A DNA stretch of 64,000 nucleotides from Oryzias latipes (GCF_002234675.1 NC_019879.2:25043855-25107854); one strand, 5' to 3'. Shown: positions 1-11,039, counted from the stretch's first letter. Numbers and translations are program-made. The notes: a model not told the origin generated them from the sequence alone.

Positions 1-278
1 AGGAGATTCAGTGACTTTAACTTGTAACGTGTCACTGGAAAACCCAGCAGAAATCAGATGGACCAAAGACAATTTAGCATTTCATCATTCCATCATTCTC
101 AATGCCACTGTTTCAAATTTCTCTTCTTCTAAGATCAAATTAGAGATAGACCTTCCTACAAAGTTAATGATACTGAACGTTCAAGATGAAGATGAAAGAC
201 TTTATAGTTGTACTCTAACTGACAGCAAAGGATTTAAAGAAATTACATGGAATCTGACTGTGTCTGAAGAAGTTAAAG
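1..278 (+). CDS. Ig-domain exon of a membrane receptor gene (5' end outside window)
   Basis: The frame is open from base 2 and reads an Ig-like domain. The B-strand cysteine is in SVTLTC, a tryptophan follows in IRWTKD, and the F-strand cysteine is in DEDERLYSC. Several NxS/T sites (NATV, NFSS, NLTV) suggest an extracellular, glycosylated domain. The exon ends after one base of a codon at a donor reading AAAG|GTATGT (intron from 279). That phase matches the transmembrane exon at 5454. The start lies before the window, so leader and possible further Ig domains are unseen. The family within the Ig superfamily is not clear; it is not obviously a copy of genes A and B downstream. Confidence 0.75.
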
Positions 279-615
279 GTATGTATGTTAAGACAGAAAA
301 AAGTTGAAGTAGAGGAATTTACCTGAAGGCAACTTTAAACCATCGACATGACTTTTTTATTTAAATTCATTGACATGTGACGTCATTTCCGGGTGAGCTA
401 TTCCCAGTGCTAGCTGTGTGACTGCTGTCCTCTTGTTTGGCATTAGCCTTACTACTATTGCTTACTCTAAGGGTTATCTGGGTTAATATTCACATCTAGT
501 ACCTTTTATTAGCGAATTCACCACTGTTAAACCGCTTGCTGTTCACTTTTCTCATTTTGCTAAATAAACCACTTCTCTTTACTTAAACACCGCTAGCCTT
601 AGCTTAGAACATAGT

Positions 616-1485
616 ATGGCCACCACCACTCCTTCCGCCTCTCCTCCTCTCTCCTGCCCCATGTGCCATCTGTTTAGTGATGATCCTGCCTCCTTTAGTG
701 AAGATAGGGGTAGGTGTGTTAAGTGTAGTCTTGTGTTAGACTTGGAGGCCAGGCTGGAGCAGTTAGAAGCGCGGCTCCGCACAGTGGAAGCTAAGCCGGC
801 TAGCCAGGTCGTTACTCGTAGCGCGGGCCGCGCTACCAGGGCTAACTTAGCTAGCACCCCAGCGCCCTCCCAACAGCCGGGAGACAGTCAGGGGTTTGTA
901 CCGGTTGGGAGGAAACATAGTGCTAAACGCAAAAACTTAGAGCACCCGAGACTCCACGTTAGTAATAGGTTCTCCCCCCTCAGCGACACACCCGCTGAAC
1001 ACTCAACTCTGGTTATAGGCTCTTCTGAAGTTAGAAACGTGGAGCTCCCAGCGGCTACTGTCAGGTGTTATCCGGGGGCCAGAGTTGGTGACATCGAGGG
1101 GAACCTTAGGATGTTAGCTCAGAGTAAGTCCAGGTTCCGTCGAGTCGTGATTCACGCAGGCGGTAATGATGCCCGACGGAGACAGTCAGAGGTGGTTAAG
1201 TTAAACGTAACTTCGGTGTGTAAACTGGCTAAGACGATGTCCGACACTGTAATTTTCTCTGGTCCCCTGCCGAACTTAGTCAATGATGAAATGTACAGCC
1301 GCTTTTCATCATTTAACCGCTGGCTTTCTAGATGGTGCCCAGAAAACGGCGTTGGTTTTGTGGATAACTGGAGCGCGTTTTGGGGGAAGCCCGGTCTCAT
1401 GCGGAGAGACGGCGTCCATCCCACTCGGGACGGTGCCGCTCTTCTTTCTAGAAACATTTCTGCTAGCCTTAGTCTGTTAACCTGA
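616..1485 (+). CDS. LINE ORF1 protein with SGNH/esterase-like domain
   Basis: An intact 289-residue frame. The N-terminus has two CxxC pairs (CPMC about residue 14, CVKC about residue 34), like a small zinc ribbon, then a short heptad-like stretch (LEARLEQLEARLRTVEA, residues 43-59) that could form a coiled coil. From about residue 130 it resembles an SGNH hydrolase: nucleophile block LVIGSSEVR (131-140), an HAGGND block in the middle, and the Asp-x-x-His block DGVHPTR (265-271). ORF1 proteins of CR1/L2 LINEs often carry such an esterase fold; proposed roles are RNA-particle formation and membrane or lipid association. Activity is inferred, not shown. Confidence 0.8.
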   Translation: MATTTPSASPPLSCPMCHLFSDDPASFSEDRGRCVKCSLVLDLEARLEQLEARLRTVEAKPASQVVTRSAGRATRANLASTPAPSQQPGDSQGFVPVGRKHSAKRKNLEHPRLHVSNRFSPLSDTPAEHSTLVIGSSEVRNVELPAATVRCYPGARVGDIEGNLRMLAQSKSRFRRVVIHAGGNDARRRQSEVVKLNVTSVCKLAKTMSDTVIFSGPLPNLVNDEMYSRFSSFNRWLSRWCPENGVGFVDNWSAFWGKPGLMRRDGVHPTRDGAALLSRNISASLSLLT

Positions 1486-1554
1486 CAATCCAGAGACGAG
1501 ACCCGGGCGCAGAGCAGCAGTGTAAAACGCTCCTCTGAGCCTCCCTTAGGGTTA

Positions 1555-4500
1555 GTGCCGGTGCAAAACCCATGCAGGGAAAGTCAAGCAGGTCCTAGCT
1601 TTAGCTTATGTGCTGAAAGACAAATGAAAGGAGCGTGTCATAGAAACCTTAAAGTGACAGACAGCAGTTCTCACAAGCAGAATTATGATGTCATTAAATG
1701 CGGTTTATTAAACATTCGATCCATTTCCTCCAAGTCCCTCTTAGTCAACGAGTTAATTACTGATAACAATCTTAGTCTTTTAGCCTTAACAGAAACTTGG
1801 CTCCATCAGGATGACTATGTTAGATTGAATGAAGCAACCCCCCCCACTTATGCTAACTATCAGAAATCCAGGATTTCAGGGAAAGGAGGTGGTTTGGCAG
1901 TAATATCACAGTCTAGCTTACTTCTCAGCCCTAAAGTTAAAAATGCTTATAATTCATTTGAAAGCATCATATTGTCTTTAAGTCACCCAAACAGGAAAAC
2001 TCGAAAACCTGTTTTACTCATAATTATTTATCGCCCCCCCGGCCCATATTCAGAATTTTAAACTGAGTTTTCCGACTTCCTATCGACTATTGTCTTAGAT
2101 TCTGATCAAATTATAATATTAGGGGATTTTAATATTCATGTTGATGACCCCAGTGACTGCCTAGGAAAGGCTTTTGCAGCTTTATTAGATGATGTTGGTT
2201 TCACCCAAAGTGTGAATGAACCCACTCACTGTCATAAGCACACCCTGGACCTTGTTCTAACCCATGGGATAGAGATCAGCCAGCTGAGTGTCCTTCCTCT
2301 TAACCCCATCATTTCTGATCACTTTCTGATTACCTTCCAGCTTACACTGGAACATCCTTCTGCCCCAGTGAATAAGAAACAGCTTAGAAGAATCTTAACT
2401 GACCGTTCTGTGTCTGAGTTTAAACACACAGTTCAGCCAGTACTTAGTGATATTCTGAGAAAATACTCTGAGACCAGCTCCCATAGTATCAGTCCTAGTA
2501 TAAATGACCACTTTGTTAATGATGCCTTACAAGCCCTCAGGAGTACACTCGATGTTGTTGCCCCCTTGAAACCTAAGTTCGTCAGACAAAACCGAGTAGC
2601 ACCGTGGTTTAACGCTGAAACTCGTTCTCTTAAACGAGAAACCCGTAAGTTGGAAAGAGAATGGCGCCGCTCCGGTTCAGAGCAGTCTCTGAATATCTGG
2701 AAACATAGCCTATTAAATTATAAAAAAGCTCTGCGTAGAGCTAGAAGCCAGTACTATTCAACCTTAATATCAGAGAATGGAAACAATCCAAGATTTCTTT
2801 TTAGCACTATAGCTAAATTAACTCGCAGTCAGAGCTCAGTAGAACCACATGTTCCTGTTTCTCTCAGCTCTGATGATTTTCTTACATTTTTCGATAGTAA
2901 AATCTCAAATATTAGACATAAGTTAAATCAAGTTATTCCTACTATCAGCCCAGAACAGGCTGAAGCGGTAGAAATGGAGGCATCCATAGAAACCTCTGTA
3001 ACATTAGACTGCTTCACTGCTGTGGATCAAGCGGAAATAACATCAATTATTACGTCCTCCAAATCCTCAACGTGTCTGTTAGACCCAATTCCCACTAGAC
3101 TTTTTAAAGAAACTTTTCCCCTAATTAATGATCCCATATTAACAATGATAAATGCCTCTCTGGAAACGGGTTACGTGCCACAGTCTTTTAAATATGCAGT
3201 TGTTAAACCTCTTCTGAAAAAGCCCAGTTTGGATCCTAGCATCTTGGCCAACTATAGACCGATATCAAACCTGCCCTTTATTTCTAAAATCCTAGAAAGA
3301 GTTGTAGTTAAGCAGCTTTACTGCCACCTACAGGACAACAGCCACTTTGAAGACTTTCAGTCGGGGTTTAGACCTCACCACAGTACGGAAACTGCACTAG
3401 TTAGAGTCTCTAATGACTTGTTATTGGCCTCAGAAAAGGGACTACTTTCTATTCTGGTCCTGTTGGACCTCAGTGCTGCCTTTGACACTATCGACCACGG
3501 TATTTTACTCCATAGATTAGAGCAGGACATAGGGATCAGAGGATCTGCTCTCCAGTGGTTTAAATCCTATCTGTCTGATAGGTATCAGTTCGTTAATGTA
3601 AATGGCCATTCCTCTCAGTGCACTCGAGTCAACTATGGAGTCCCACAGGGCTCAGTCTTGGGACCGATCCTGTTTACGCTTTATATGTTACCCCTAGGAA
3701 ACATAATCAGGAAACACAGCATTAATTTTCATTGTTATGCCGACGATACGCAGTTGTATTTATCCATGAAGCCTGACCGGAATGACCAGATAGAGAAACT
3801 GAACGCCTGCATCAGTGACATCAAGACCTGGATGACAATTAATTACCTCCTCTTGAACCCAGAAAAAACTGAGGTCATTATACTTGGTCCTAAAAACCTC
3901 AGAGATGCTCTGTCTGCTCAGATAGTCTCCCTGGATGGTATAAGTATAGCCCCCAATTCCACAGTTAGAAACCTTGGGGTTTTACTTGACCAGGATTTAT
4001 CATTTAAGGCTCATATATCTCAGGCGTGTAGAACTGCCTTTTTTCACCTGCGGAATATTGCTAAGATCAGAAATATACTTTCTAAGAGTGATGCTGAAAA
4101 ACTCATCCATGCATTTGTTACGTCGAGGCTGGATTACTGTAACTCCTTGTTAGCAGCGTGTCCTAAGAGTTCCTTAAGAAGTCTCCAGCTTGTTCAGAAC
4201 GCAGCTGCTAGATTGTTAGCTGGAACCAGCAGAAGAGATCACATCACTCCTGTGTTAGTTTCGCTCCATTGGCTCCCAGTTGATTCTAGAATTAAGTTCA
4301 AGATCCTCCTGTTAACCTATAAGGCCTTACATGGAATGGCCCCGTCCTATATTAAGGACCTCATAGTCCCTTACCAACCAATCAGAACACTTCGCTCGCA
4401 AAATGCAGGACTGCTTGTGGTTCCTAGAATTGGTAAAAGTACGGTTGGAGGTAGAGCGTTTAGCCACCAAGCCCCTGTCTTATGGAATAAACTCCCAGCT

Positions 4501-4587
4501 CATATAAGAGAGGCCGACTCAGTTTCTACATTCAAAGCTAGACTGAAAACATTCCTCTTTGGACAGGCTTATTGTCAGACTAGTTAG
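1555..4587 (+). pseudogene. LINE ORF2 (endonuclease + reverse transcriptase), one in-frame stop
   Basis: About 1010 codons in one frame, broken only by a TAA at 2059-2061. The apurinic-type endonuclease has LNIRS, LTETWL, IIYRPPG, the GDFNIHV block after the stop, and SDHFLI. The RT follows, with [10 protein letters not shown] near 3470, [10 protein letters not shown] near 3640 and catalytic YADD at 3736-3747, then an L2-type C-terminal domain. It would nick target DNA and prime reverse transcription. The stop lies inside the endonuclease between YRPPG and GDFN, so this copy cannot make the full protein, yet the rest of the frame is undamaged, implying a young copy. The true start may be the ATG at 1624. 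Confidence 0.85.
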
Positions 4588-4883
4588 TATTCAGAGATTA
4601 TTTAACTTAATGTTAGTTTGTTTAAATTAAACTTAATAATAACTATTTCTTTTAAAAGGCTGCTAGAAGTTGAAGCTGGGGTAACTATGGTACACTGGGG
4701 TTCTGTCCTCTTTCCTTTTTTACTTCTACCCTTCCTCTCCTCTATTCTTGATCATAATTTATCATTTAGTTCTCCATGCCTCTGTTTGGTGCAGTGCGAT
4801 TCATGTATTGTCCCTCTTTTCCTCTCCCCTCCTGGGGAGTGGGAGTGCTTCCAGACTCCAGTTGGCTCATCCGTGCTCCAGTT

Positions 4884-5060
4884 CCTGACCGTTTACCTCG
4901 CCTTTGCTCCTGCTCCTACACCTGGCTGTGGATCCTGCCTCTGGCTCATCTCTGGCTCGTCTCTGCTCTGTACCTGACCGAGTACCTCGTCTCTGCTCCT
5001 GCTCCTACACCTGGCTGTGGTTCCTGTCTCCGGCTCGACTCGCGCCTTTGACTGTCCCGA
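4884..5060 (+). repeat. Imperfect two-unit tandem repeat in LINE 3' UTR
   Basis: Two units starting CCTGACCG (4884 and 4973) repeat with a period of 89 bases. Both contain the string CTCCTACACCTGGCTGTGG. It is non-coding and part of the L2 3' UTR. Confidence 0.6.
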
Positions 5061-5420
5061 TAACCACGGCTGGATGAAGCTCGTCTGCTGGACTTTTATA
5101 TATGTAGTTGTAGATTTAGATAAGTTAATTCTTCTCTAAGATTTCTGGTAAATCGCCTGTCCGTCCTGGGGGAGGATCCCTCCTTCATGTGGGCACCCCT
5201 GAGGTTTCTTCGTTTTTTCCGGAATCCGGTTTTTTTGGGAGTTTTTCCTTACCGCGAAGGGGGGTCTAAGGGCAGGGATGCCAGTATAGCTTAGTCAGTT
5301 TGTTAGTTCATTTTAGTATTTTTCTATTGAACTCTTTGTATTCGTGATCCTTTTGATTTCATGTTTTACTTCGAAGCCCATCGAGACGACTGTTGTTGTG
5401 ATTTTGGGCTATACAAATAA

Positions 5421-5449
5421 AATTGAATTGAATTGAATTGAATTGAATT
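5421..5449 (+). repeat. AATTG tandem tail of the L2 LINE
   Basis: Five to six head-to-tail copies of AATTG follow AAATAAA. This is the usual 3' terminal repeat of L2-type elements and marks the 3' end of the insertion, 4 bases before the AG of the TM exon acceptor. Confidence 0.85.
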
Positions 5450-5453
5450 TCAG

Positions 5454-5553
5454 ACGTCCATTATTCAGGTTATTGGGATTATTCTTCTCTGAAATTCTCG
5501 ATTGGAGCAGGAGTTCTTCTGTGTTGCATCATTTTAGTCGTCTGCTTCCACAG
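5454..5553 (+). CDS. Transmembrane exon of the upstream Ig-domain gene
   Basis: In the phase set by the exon ending at 278, this 100-base exon encodes a short juxtamembrane stretch and one hydrophobic segment (FSIGAGVLLCCIILVVCF), a typical single-pass helix. It lies between acceptor TTTCAG (5448-5453) and donor CAG|GTGAGT. It leaves phase 2. The acceptor is preceded by the A-rich 3' end of an L2 LINE rather than a pyrimidine tract. The exon-intron reading is an inference from phase, hydrophobicity and splice sites together. Confidence 0.7.
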
Positions 5554-6640
5554 GTGAGTTCTTCTGTTTTAGCTTCAGACATTAAATTATTTAAAAAATA
5601 AAAGTATTTTCACCTTTTTTGTTTTTATTTTCACGTCTAAATTAGATCAAATGTTACTTTATTTATTATAAATAAAGAATTACAAAGAATTATTTAAGAC
5701 GTCTCCAAAAATGAGGACATTCAGTAAAGTATGATATTATCAAAAGACGTGAAAAATGATTAAATATCTTATTTAGGATTAATAAAACTAAAAATCAAAC
5801 AATAAGATACATTTATGTTTCTGGGGAAAAAAAAGGAAATCCACTTTTTATTTGGAAAACTAAATCAGGTAGTTGTGCAATAAAATAAAGCATCTCTGCT
5901 TTGATTTTAATGAGACATTTAAATGTATTTATTATACTAATATATTATATACCTTCAGTAACTGAAAATATCTGTTTTATGACATTTATTAAAGTCATAA
6001 AATTATAAGAGATCAACATTCATGATTGCCAACATTTTTTCTCTTCAAATACATGTTATATAAATACAGCATATGGCTTTTATAAACTTCTCATATTTTT
6101 TTCTAACATAAATTTATGGCAAATATTTAAAAAAATGAAATCAGCCTTTATTAGATGTTTTAAATGATTAATGTGATCATTAATAGTGTTTATAGTTATT
6201 TCATATAATTAACCTGCATTAAATGTAGTGTCAAGTGTTTTCTTTAATCTCTAAAGATAAACCGTCTTTTATAAAATATGTATATGTTTCAAGTTTGTTT
6301 TAGTGATAACCACATTTCTAAAATAGAGTGACATCATCAAATGTTCTAAACTGTAACACAATAATCCAAGTCTCTTCATGGTCTTACATGAACAAACGTT
6401 CAAAGACTCACAAACTTTAGGTTAGTTGCAGATTTTTGGACCATTAAAGACTCAATATAAAAAAAAAGCTAAGAGGAAAAGAATCGTTTAACTTAAAAAA
6501 GAAAACTTTTGAAATAACAAGAAATGTTATGAAAATTGACTTGTTTATGTTTTCTTGTTTGTATTATTTCATTTTGAATAATATTTCAGCTAAAAATTCA
6601 GAAACAAGAAATCAAAATACTCGTCTCTTTATCTCTGTAG
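5554..6640 (+). other. AT-rich intron
   Basis: Between the TM exon and the putative tail exon. Very AT-rich with poly-A and poly-T runs and no reading frame or recognisable repeat. Confidence 0.5.
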
Positions 6641-6671
6641 AAAATGTGGAAGAAGAGCAGAGTCTCAGTGA
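6641..6671 (+). CDS. Possible cytoplasmic-tail exon of the upstream Ig-domain gene
   Basis: After a good acceptor (CTCTTTATCTCTGTAG, ending 6640) the phase-2 frame from the transmembrane exon gives a basic tail (RKCGRRAESQ) and stops at 6669-6671. An alternative donor (GAG|GTCAGT, near 6677) and acceptor (TTTTTCAG, near 6821) could belong to another tail form or an untranslated exon. No signalling motif is visible in the short version. Without transcripts the end of this gene is uncertain. Confidence 0.4.
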
Positions 6672-7550
6672 GAGGAGGTCAGTGAAACTTTCCTCTGACT
6701 GTGTGAAGCTCTGGTCTGTGTCTGTTGTTCTGTCTGCTCTCATTCTCACCTTTAATCTCAGTTCCTCTGTTGATTCATCTTTCATTTCATTCATGGAGTT
6801 GTTCTATTGTGGTGTTTTTCAGATCGTCCTTCTCTGCAGTTTCCACTCTAAGCCTCTGTCTTGATGCTGAACACACAATAGAAGAAGATAACAGAAGAGA
6901 ACATGGAGACGGAGGAAAGGAGTTTGATCATCAAACAGCAGAGATGGAGCTTTGCTTTGTTTGGTTAAAGGGTCTATTTTATACAAAATCCACTTTTGAG
7001 CTTTTCAATGTCTAACAATGTTGATTCATCATAAAAAAAACCATGGTGGTATCTTGATTCGTCCACGCATTTCTGGGTATTCCTCCAACAACCTGCGTTC
7101 TGAGCACCAGCCGCTCCCAATCGATGAAAACGAGCGGGCTCCTGCATTGTGATGTAGATAAGTGAGGAACCGCCCTTTTAGAGAGAGACTGTGCTGCCAG
7201 CTCCTCCCCCTCCCACAGCTCACACTCCCACTTTCTCCACTAAGCTATCGCAGTGATACCCAAAATGTATTATTAATTGGAAATGTGAACAACCTTGCAA
7301 AAAAAAAAATCGAATTTTTTTCAAAAAATTGGAATCGAGCGTTAAGCCCTGCCCCTGAACGTAGCTTAAGACATTTATTAGCATTATGTCTCACGCAAGC
7401 CTAATTGTTAATAAGCTTAATTGATTTTATTAATTAACTTAACAAATTAATAGGCTTTATTAATGTGAAAGATGCTAGTAATATATTTAATTGCATTTTA
7501 TATGTCTTGCAAATACCTGAAAGTGTTAATAAGATTTATTATTAGCATCT
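6672..7550 (+). other. Probable 3' end of the upstream Ig gene and AT-rich spacer
   Basis: A possible extra exon begins after TTTTTCAG near 6821 and continues as an open frame to about 7015, but its coding status is unsupported. From 7060 to 7400 there is a GC-richer stretch without a recognised gene, then AT-rich sequence with many TTAATTAA-like words. Confidence 0.3.
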
Positions 7551-7555
7551 AAAAA

Positions 7556-7790
7556 CAGACTTGTCTTCAAAATCCATATTCATAAAGTGCTTATAAGCTT
7601 AACAAATGTATTAATTAACTTTAACAGTTTATTAAGTGTTTTGCAGTAACTCATCTAAAGTGTACAATCCTTTTACCACAAAAAACCACTAAAGTCAGAA
7701 CATTGTCTTCATAGTCAATATTACTAAACTGCTTACAAGCTTAACAGATTTATCAATTAACTTTGTTAACAGTTTATTAAATGTTTTGCA
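7556..7790. repeat. Diverged tandem duplication, period about 142 bp
   Basis: The strings GCTTATAAGCTTAAC (7589) and GCTTACAAGCTTAAC (7731) and their flanks (TGTCTTC...ATATT before, TTAACAGTTTATTAA after) line up at a 142-base offset. Non-coding and AT-rich. Confidence 0.55.
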
Positions 7791-7800
7791 TTTAATAAAC
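7772..7800. repeat. Perfect inverted repeat, 12-bp arms
   Basis: Arms GTTTATTAAATG (7772-7783) and CATTTAATAAAC (7789-7800) are exact reverse complements around a 5-base loop. It is followed within 3 bases by a second hairpin (7803-7850). Confidence 0.75.
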
Positions 7801-7802
7801 AG

Positions 7803-7850
7803 AGAGCGCAATCCAGCACGTGTCCGCGAGAATGTGCTGGATAACGCTCT
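7803..7850. repeat. Imperfect inverted repeat, 17-bp arms
   Basis: AGAGCGCAATCCAGCAC (7803-7819) pairs with GTGCTGGATAACGCTCT (7834-7850), 15 of 17 positions, around a 14-base loop. It could be the end of a small foldback element; no gene is near. Confidence 0.7.
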
Positions 7851-8839
7851 TGTTAATAGGTGTTTTTGTTTCTTTTTATATTATAAGTTTGGAAAATTAT
7901 TGTTTTTTGAATGACTATTTAGTTTACACCCTGTTGCTTTAAATATCACTTTGGCTGAACAACATTTTGGATTTAAGTTGAATATTTGGAGATTTCTGAC
8001 AACAATAAAGAAATCTATTCTATTCTATCCCACCACTAACTGATGTCCAACAAAAACATAATTTACAATTAAAAAAACCTATTTGTACTTAAAGTTTAGT
8101 ATCTGTATTCTTTGAAATTCTTCCTATCATAAAGATAATATAACACAGCTGTGAGGAAGGAGAGAAAGATGAGAAAAGGGAGAAAGAATCAGGACAGATG
8201 GAGGAAAGAAACATTGGCCTTATGGTGGACGTTCAGGGCAAAGCCAGTTAATACCGAGTCAGTCATTATGAAATAGTATTCTTTATAAAAAAAAAAACAT
8301 GCATTAGCAAGATATTTTATTCCTTTAAAACATAGAATAATTTTTGCTTGGCCATATGATTTAGTGGAGAAGAACACAGACAAGAGGGGAAGGAGACAGA
8401 CATGAGGTTGGTGATGCATCTGATATAAAAGAGAGCAGTGGTGACTTCAGGTAGGAATAATTCAACTATTAAAGTAAAAAAAAACCTAGATGCTCATTCT
8501 GGTTTGAACTTCTGCTGACCTTCTGCACTTATTTTGGGAAAACAAGTGCAGACATACATGACAAGTCAGTCCCAACAAAGAAAAATGAGGAGAGAGGTTC
8601 AGATGAAGATGAGAGAAAGAGAGACGATCAGCTGATGATGAAGAGGGAGGAGAACAGAGAGGTACAGGGAGAGTACATTCTTCTGAACGGCCTTCACCAC
8701 ACAAATTTGAGGAATTATTGAGGCAAAACACGGTTGAAAATAGCTCACAAAAATGTTGTGCTGGGTCATATCCATAATCTGTCAAGGAAAGCCTCCTGCT
8801 GCTCAGCTGCACTCCTCCTGGAGGTCCCTCCTCCCCTCC
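7851..8839. other. Unassigned spacer with a LINE-like 3' tail
   Basis: A tail-like string of AATAAAG followed by TCTATTCTATTCTAT ends near 8028 and looks like a short LINE/SINE 3' end. From 8140 to 8840 the sequence is purine-rich (GAGGAGAGA-type) with no recognised gene; the open frames on the minus strand look non-coding. Confidence 0.3.
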
Positions 8840-9077
8840 CTGCTCACAGGTGTTCACAGCTGGTTCTCATGTGCTCCTGATTTGTTCCATTCTTAAGTTG
8901 CTCTGAACCCTCTGTCATTGTTGCAGCGTTGTGGTTTACTCGCATCTCTAGCTTTGCTCTCGGCATTAAAAGCCCCTTCGAGTTATTTAGTTTGTGTGTC
9001 TTTCCCCGGAGCCCATGCAGCTCGGAGCTGGCCGTCTCTCTCCGGCTGATTGGCAGCGCCGCATGCGGGAGGGACTT

Positions 9078-9119
9078 TGCCTTTATTGTGGACGTTCGGG
9101 ACACGTTGTGCGCAACTGT
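9078..9119 (+). pseudogene. Gag CCHC zinc knuckle (Gypsy copy 1)
   Basis: In the third frame the segment reads CLYCGRSGHVVRNC, a complete Cx2Cx4Hx4C nucleic-acid-binding knuckle. The rest of gag upstream is missing and the protease continues in another frame. Confidence 0.8.
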
Positions 9120-9129
9120 CAGGGAAAGG

Positions 9130-9680
9130 CCAGGGCTCCCCAGCAGTGAGGAAACTGGTAATTCGCAACCATTCTTTTTCCTCTCCTTCTCGTCCCTCCA
9201 CCAAGTTTTTGGTGGCATATGCTGGAGCCCAGGTGGAATTTGACACTCTTATTGACTCGAGGTCTGATGGGGATCTGATCTCCCAGGAGGTGGTGGACAG
9301 ACTGAAAATACCCACCGAACCTCTGTTTCCAGCATTGGACATTCATGCCATTAATGGGACCCTCATACACAAGGTTTCTGTTCGTACTGTTAATATTTCT
9401 GTGTCTTTTTCTGGAAACCACTCTGAGACCGTGTCATTTTATGTTGTTGAGTCCCTTAAACCTCCTGTTATTTTAGGGTTGCCCTGGTTGAGCAGACACA
9501 AACCTCACATCGACTGGGCTTCGGGGCGGTTTTTGTCATGGAGCCCCTTTTGTTTGCTTAATTGGCTTTCCTCTGCCTCAGTTCGTAAAGCTGTTGAGGT
9601 TCAACAATCTCCAGACCCTCCAGATCTTTGTAAGGTTCCGTCTGTTTATCACAATTTACGTTCTGTGTTTTGTAAGGTAT
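9130..9680 (+). pseudogene. Aspartic protease region (Gypsy copy 1), active site altered
   Basis: The frame running to 9922 reads a retropepsin-like domain: FDTLIDSRSDGDLIS where the family has D-S/T-G, then the C-terminal block PPVILGLPWLSRHKPHIDW. The catalytic-loop glycine is replaced by arginine (DSR), which should abolish activity. The minus-strand Gypsy copy keeps LIDSGAE at the same place. The domain normally processes Gag-Pol. Confidence 0.75.
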
Positions 9681-11009
9681 GGGCCAAATCTCTACCCATC
9701 GCCCTTATGACTGTGCCATCGATCTTCTGCCGGGGACCCAACCCCCAAAGGGGCATATTTACCCCCTATCACCGCCTGAACGAGAGGCTATGGACTCGTA
9801 CCTGCGGGACAGTTTACAGGCAGGGCTTATTGGACCTTCTTCCTCGCCTGCTGGGGTGGGTTTTTTCTTTGTGGGTAAGCGAGACGGGGGCCTGCGACCC
9901 TGTATTGACTACAGGGGTTTGAATAAGATCACCGTACGTAACACCTACCCCTTACCCCTGCTGCACACTGCATTTGACCTGCTGAGTGGGGCATGTATGT
10001 TTTCTAGGTTGGACCTCAGGAACGCATATCATCTAGTCCGGGTGAGAGAGGGTGATGAGTGGAAGACAGCGTTTAACACTCCTAGTGGACACTTTGAATA
10101 TTTAGTTATGCCTTTTGGACTAACAAATGCTCCTGCAGTGTTTCAATCTTTGATCAATGATGTTCAGAAGGACATGCTAAACAAACTTGTGTTCGTTTAT
10201 CTGGACGATATTTTGATTTTTCTTTTTTTCTCCTGACCTAGATTCTCATGTGCAGCACGTCAGAGCCGTCCTCCAGCGCCTCCTACAGAACCACCTCTAC
10301 TGCAAGGCCGAAAAATACAAATTCCACACTACGCAGACTCGGTTCTTGGGGTATGTGGTCTCTCCTGGGCAGGTCCAGATGGACGACTCCAAGGTTCAGG
10401 CCGTCCTGGAGTGGCCAGTTCCCTCTGGTAAGAAGCAACTTCAGCGCTTCTTGGGGTTCGCCCATTATTACAGGCGTTTTATTAGAGGTTTCAGTGGCGT
10501 TGCTGCACCCCTTCATAGGATTACGTCTGATTAGGTGCGTTTTGTTTGGAACGAAGAAGCTGAGAAGGCTTTTAGTGAACTGAAGAGACGCTTCTCTGCG
10601 GCCCCTATACTGACTCAGCCTGATCCCTCCAAGCAATTCATTGTGGAGGTGGATGCTTCTGAGTCTGGTGTGGGGGCTGTGTTGTCACAGAGAGCGTCCG
10701 ATAACAAAGTACATCCCTGCGCGTATTTCTCCCGCAAGCTCACTCCTGCGGAGAAACTACGATATAGGGAACAGAGAACTTCTAGCTGTGAAAGTGGCCC
10801 TGGAGGAGTGGCGCCACTGGCTGGAGGGAGCTGAGCAGCCGTTTCTAGTTTGGACTGACCACAAGAATCTTGAGTACATCCGGTCTGCCAAGGGCCTCAC
10901 TCCCCGCCAGGCTAGGTGGACTCTGTTCTTCGACAGGTTCGATTTCACCCTCTCCTATCGACCGGGAAGTAAAAATACCAAACCAGACGCACTCTCCCGT
11001 CAGTACTAA
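9679..11009 (+). pseudogene. Reverse transcriptase and RNase H (Gypsy copy 1)
   Basis: The RT runs in one frame to 10236, with [43 protein letters not shown] and catalytic YLDDI near 10198. A T-rich slip after YLDDILIF shifts the frame; the thumb continues from about 10250 and stops at TAG 10532. RNase H follows ([19 protein letters not shown]), shifts again near 10770 and ends with [12 protein letters not shown] and [15 protein letters not shown] at about 11005. All domains are recognisable but at least two frameshifts and one stop separate them. Confidence 0.8.
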
Positions 11010-11039
11010 CTGGAGGAGGAGGAGAGACCTGCTGAAGAC

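Larger units (their letters stand above)
375..5449 (+). mobile_element. L2/CR1-type LINE, near full length
   Basis: A two-ORF non-LTR retrotransposon: ORF1 at 616-1485, ORF2 at 1555-4587, a long 3' UTR, AATAAA at about 5416 and a terminal AATTG tandem tail. The RT core motif YADDTQ, the [10 protein letters not shown] motif and the C-terminal layout ([25 protein letters not shown]) are typical of fish L2 elements related to Maui of pufferfish. The 5' boundary is approximate and no clear target duplication was found. It lies in the intron between the Ig exon (ends 278) and the TM exon (starts 5454), in the gene's own orientation. Confidence 0.85.

Noticed and set aside
8844..9421. Minus-strand ORFs over the Gypsy 5' part
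   Set aside because: No domain; antisense to LTR and gag/protease sequence.
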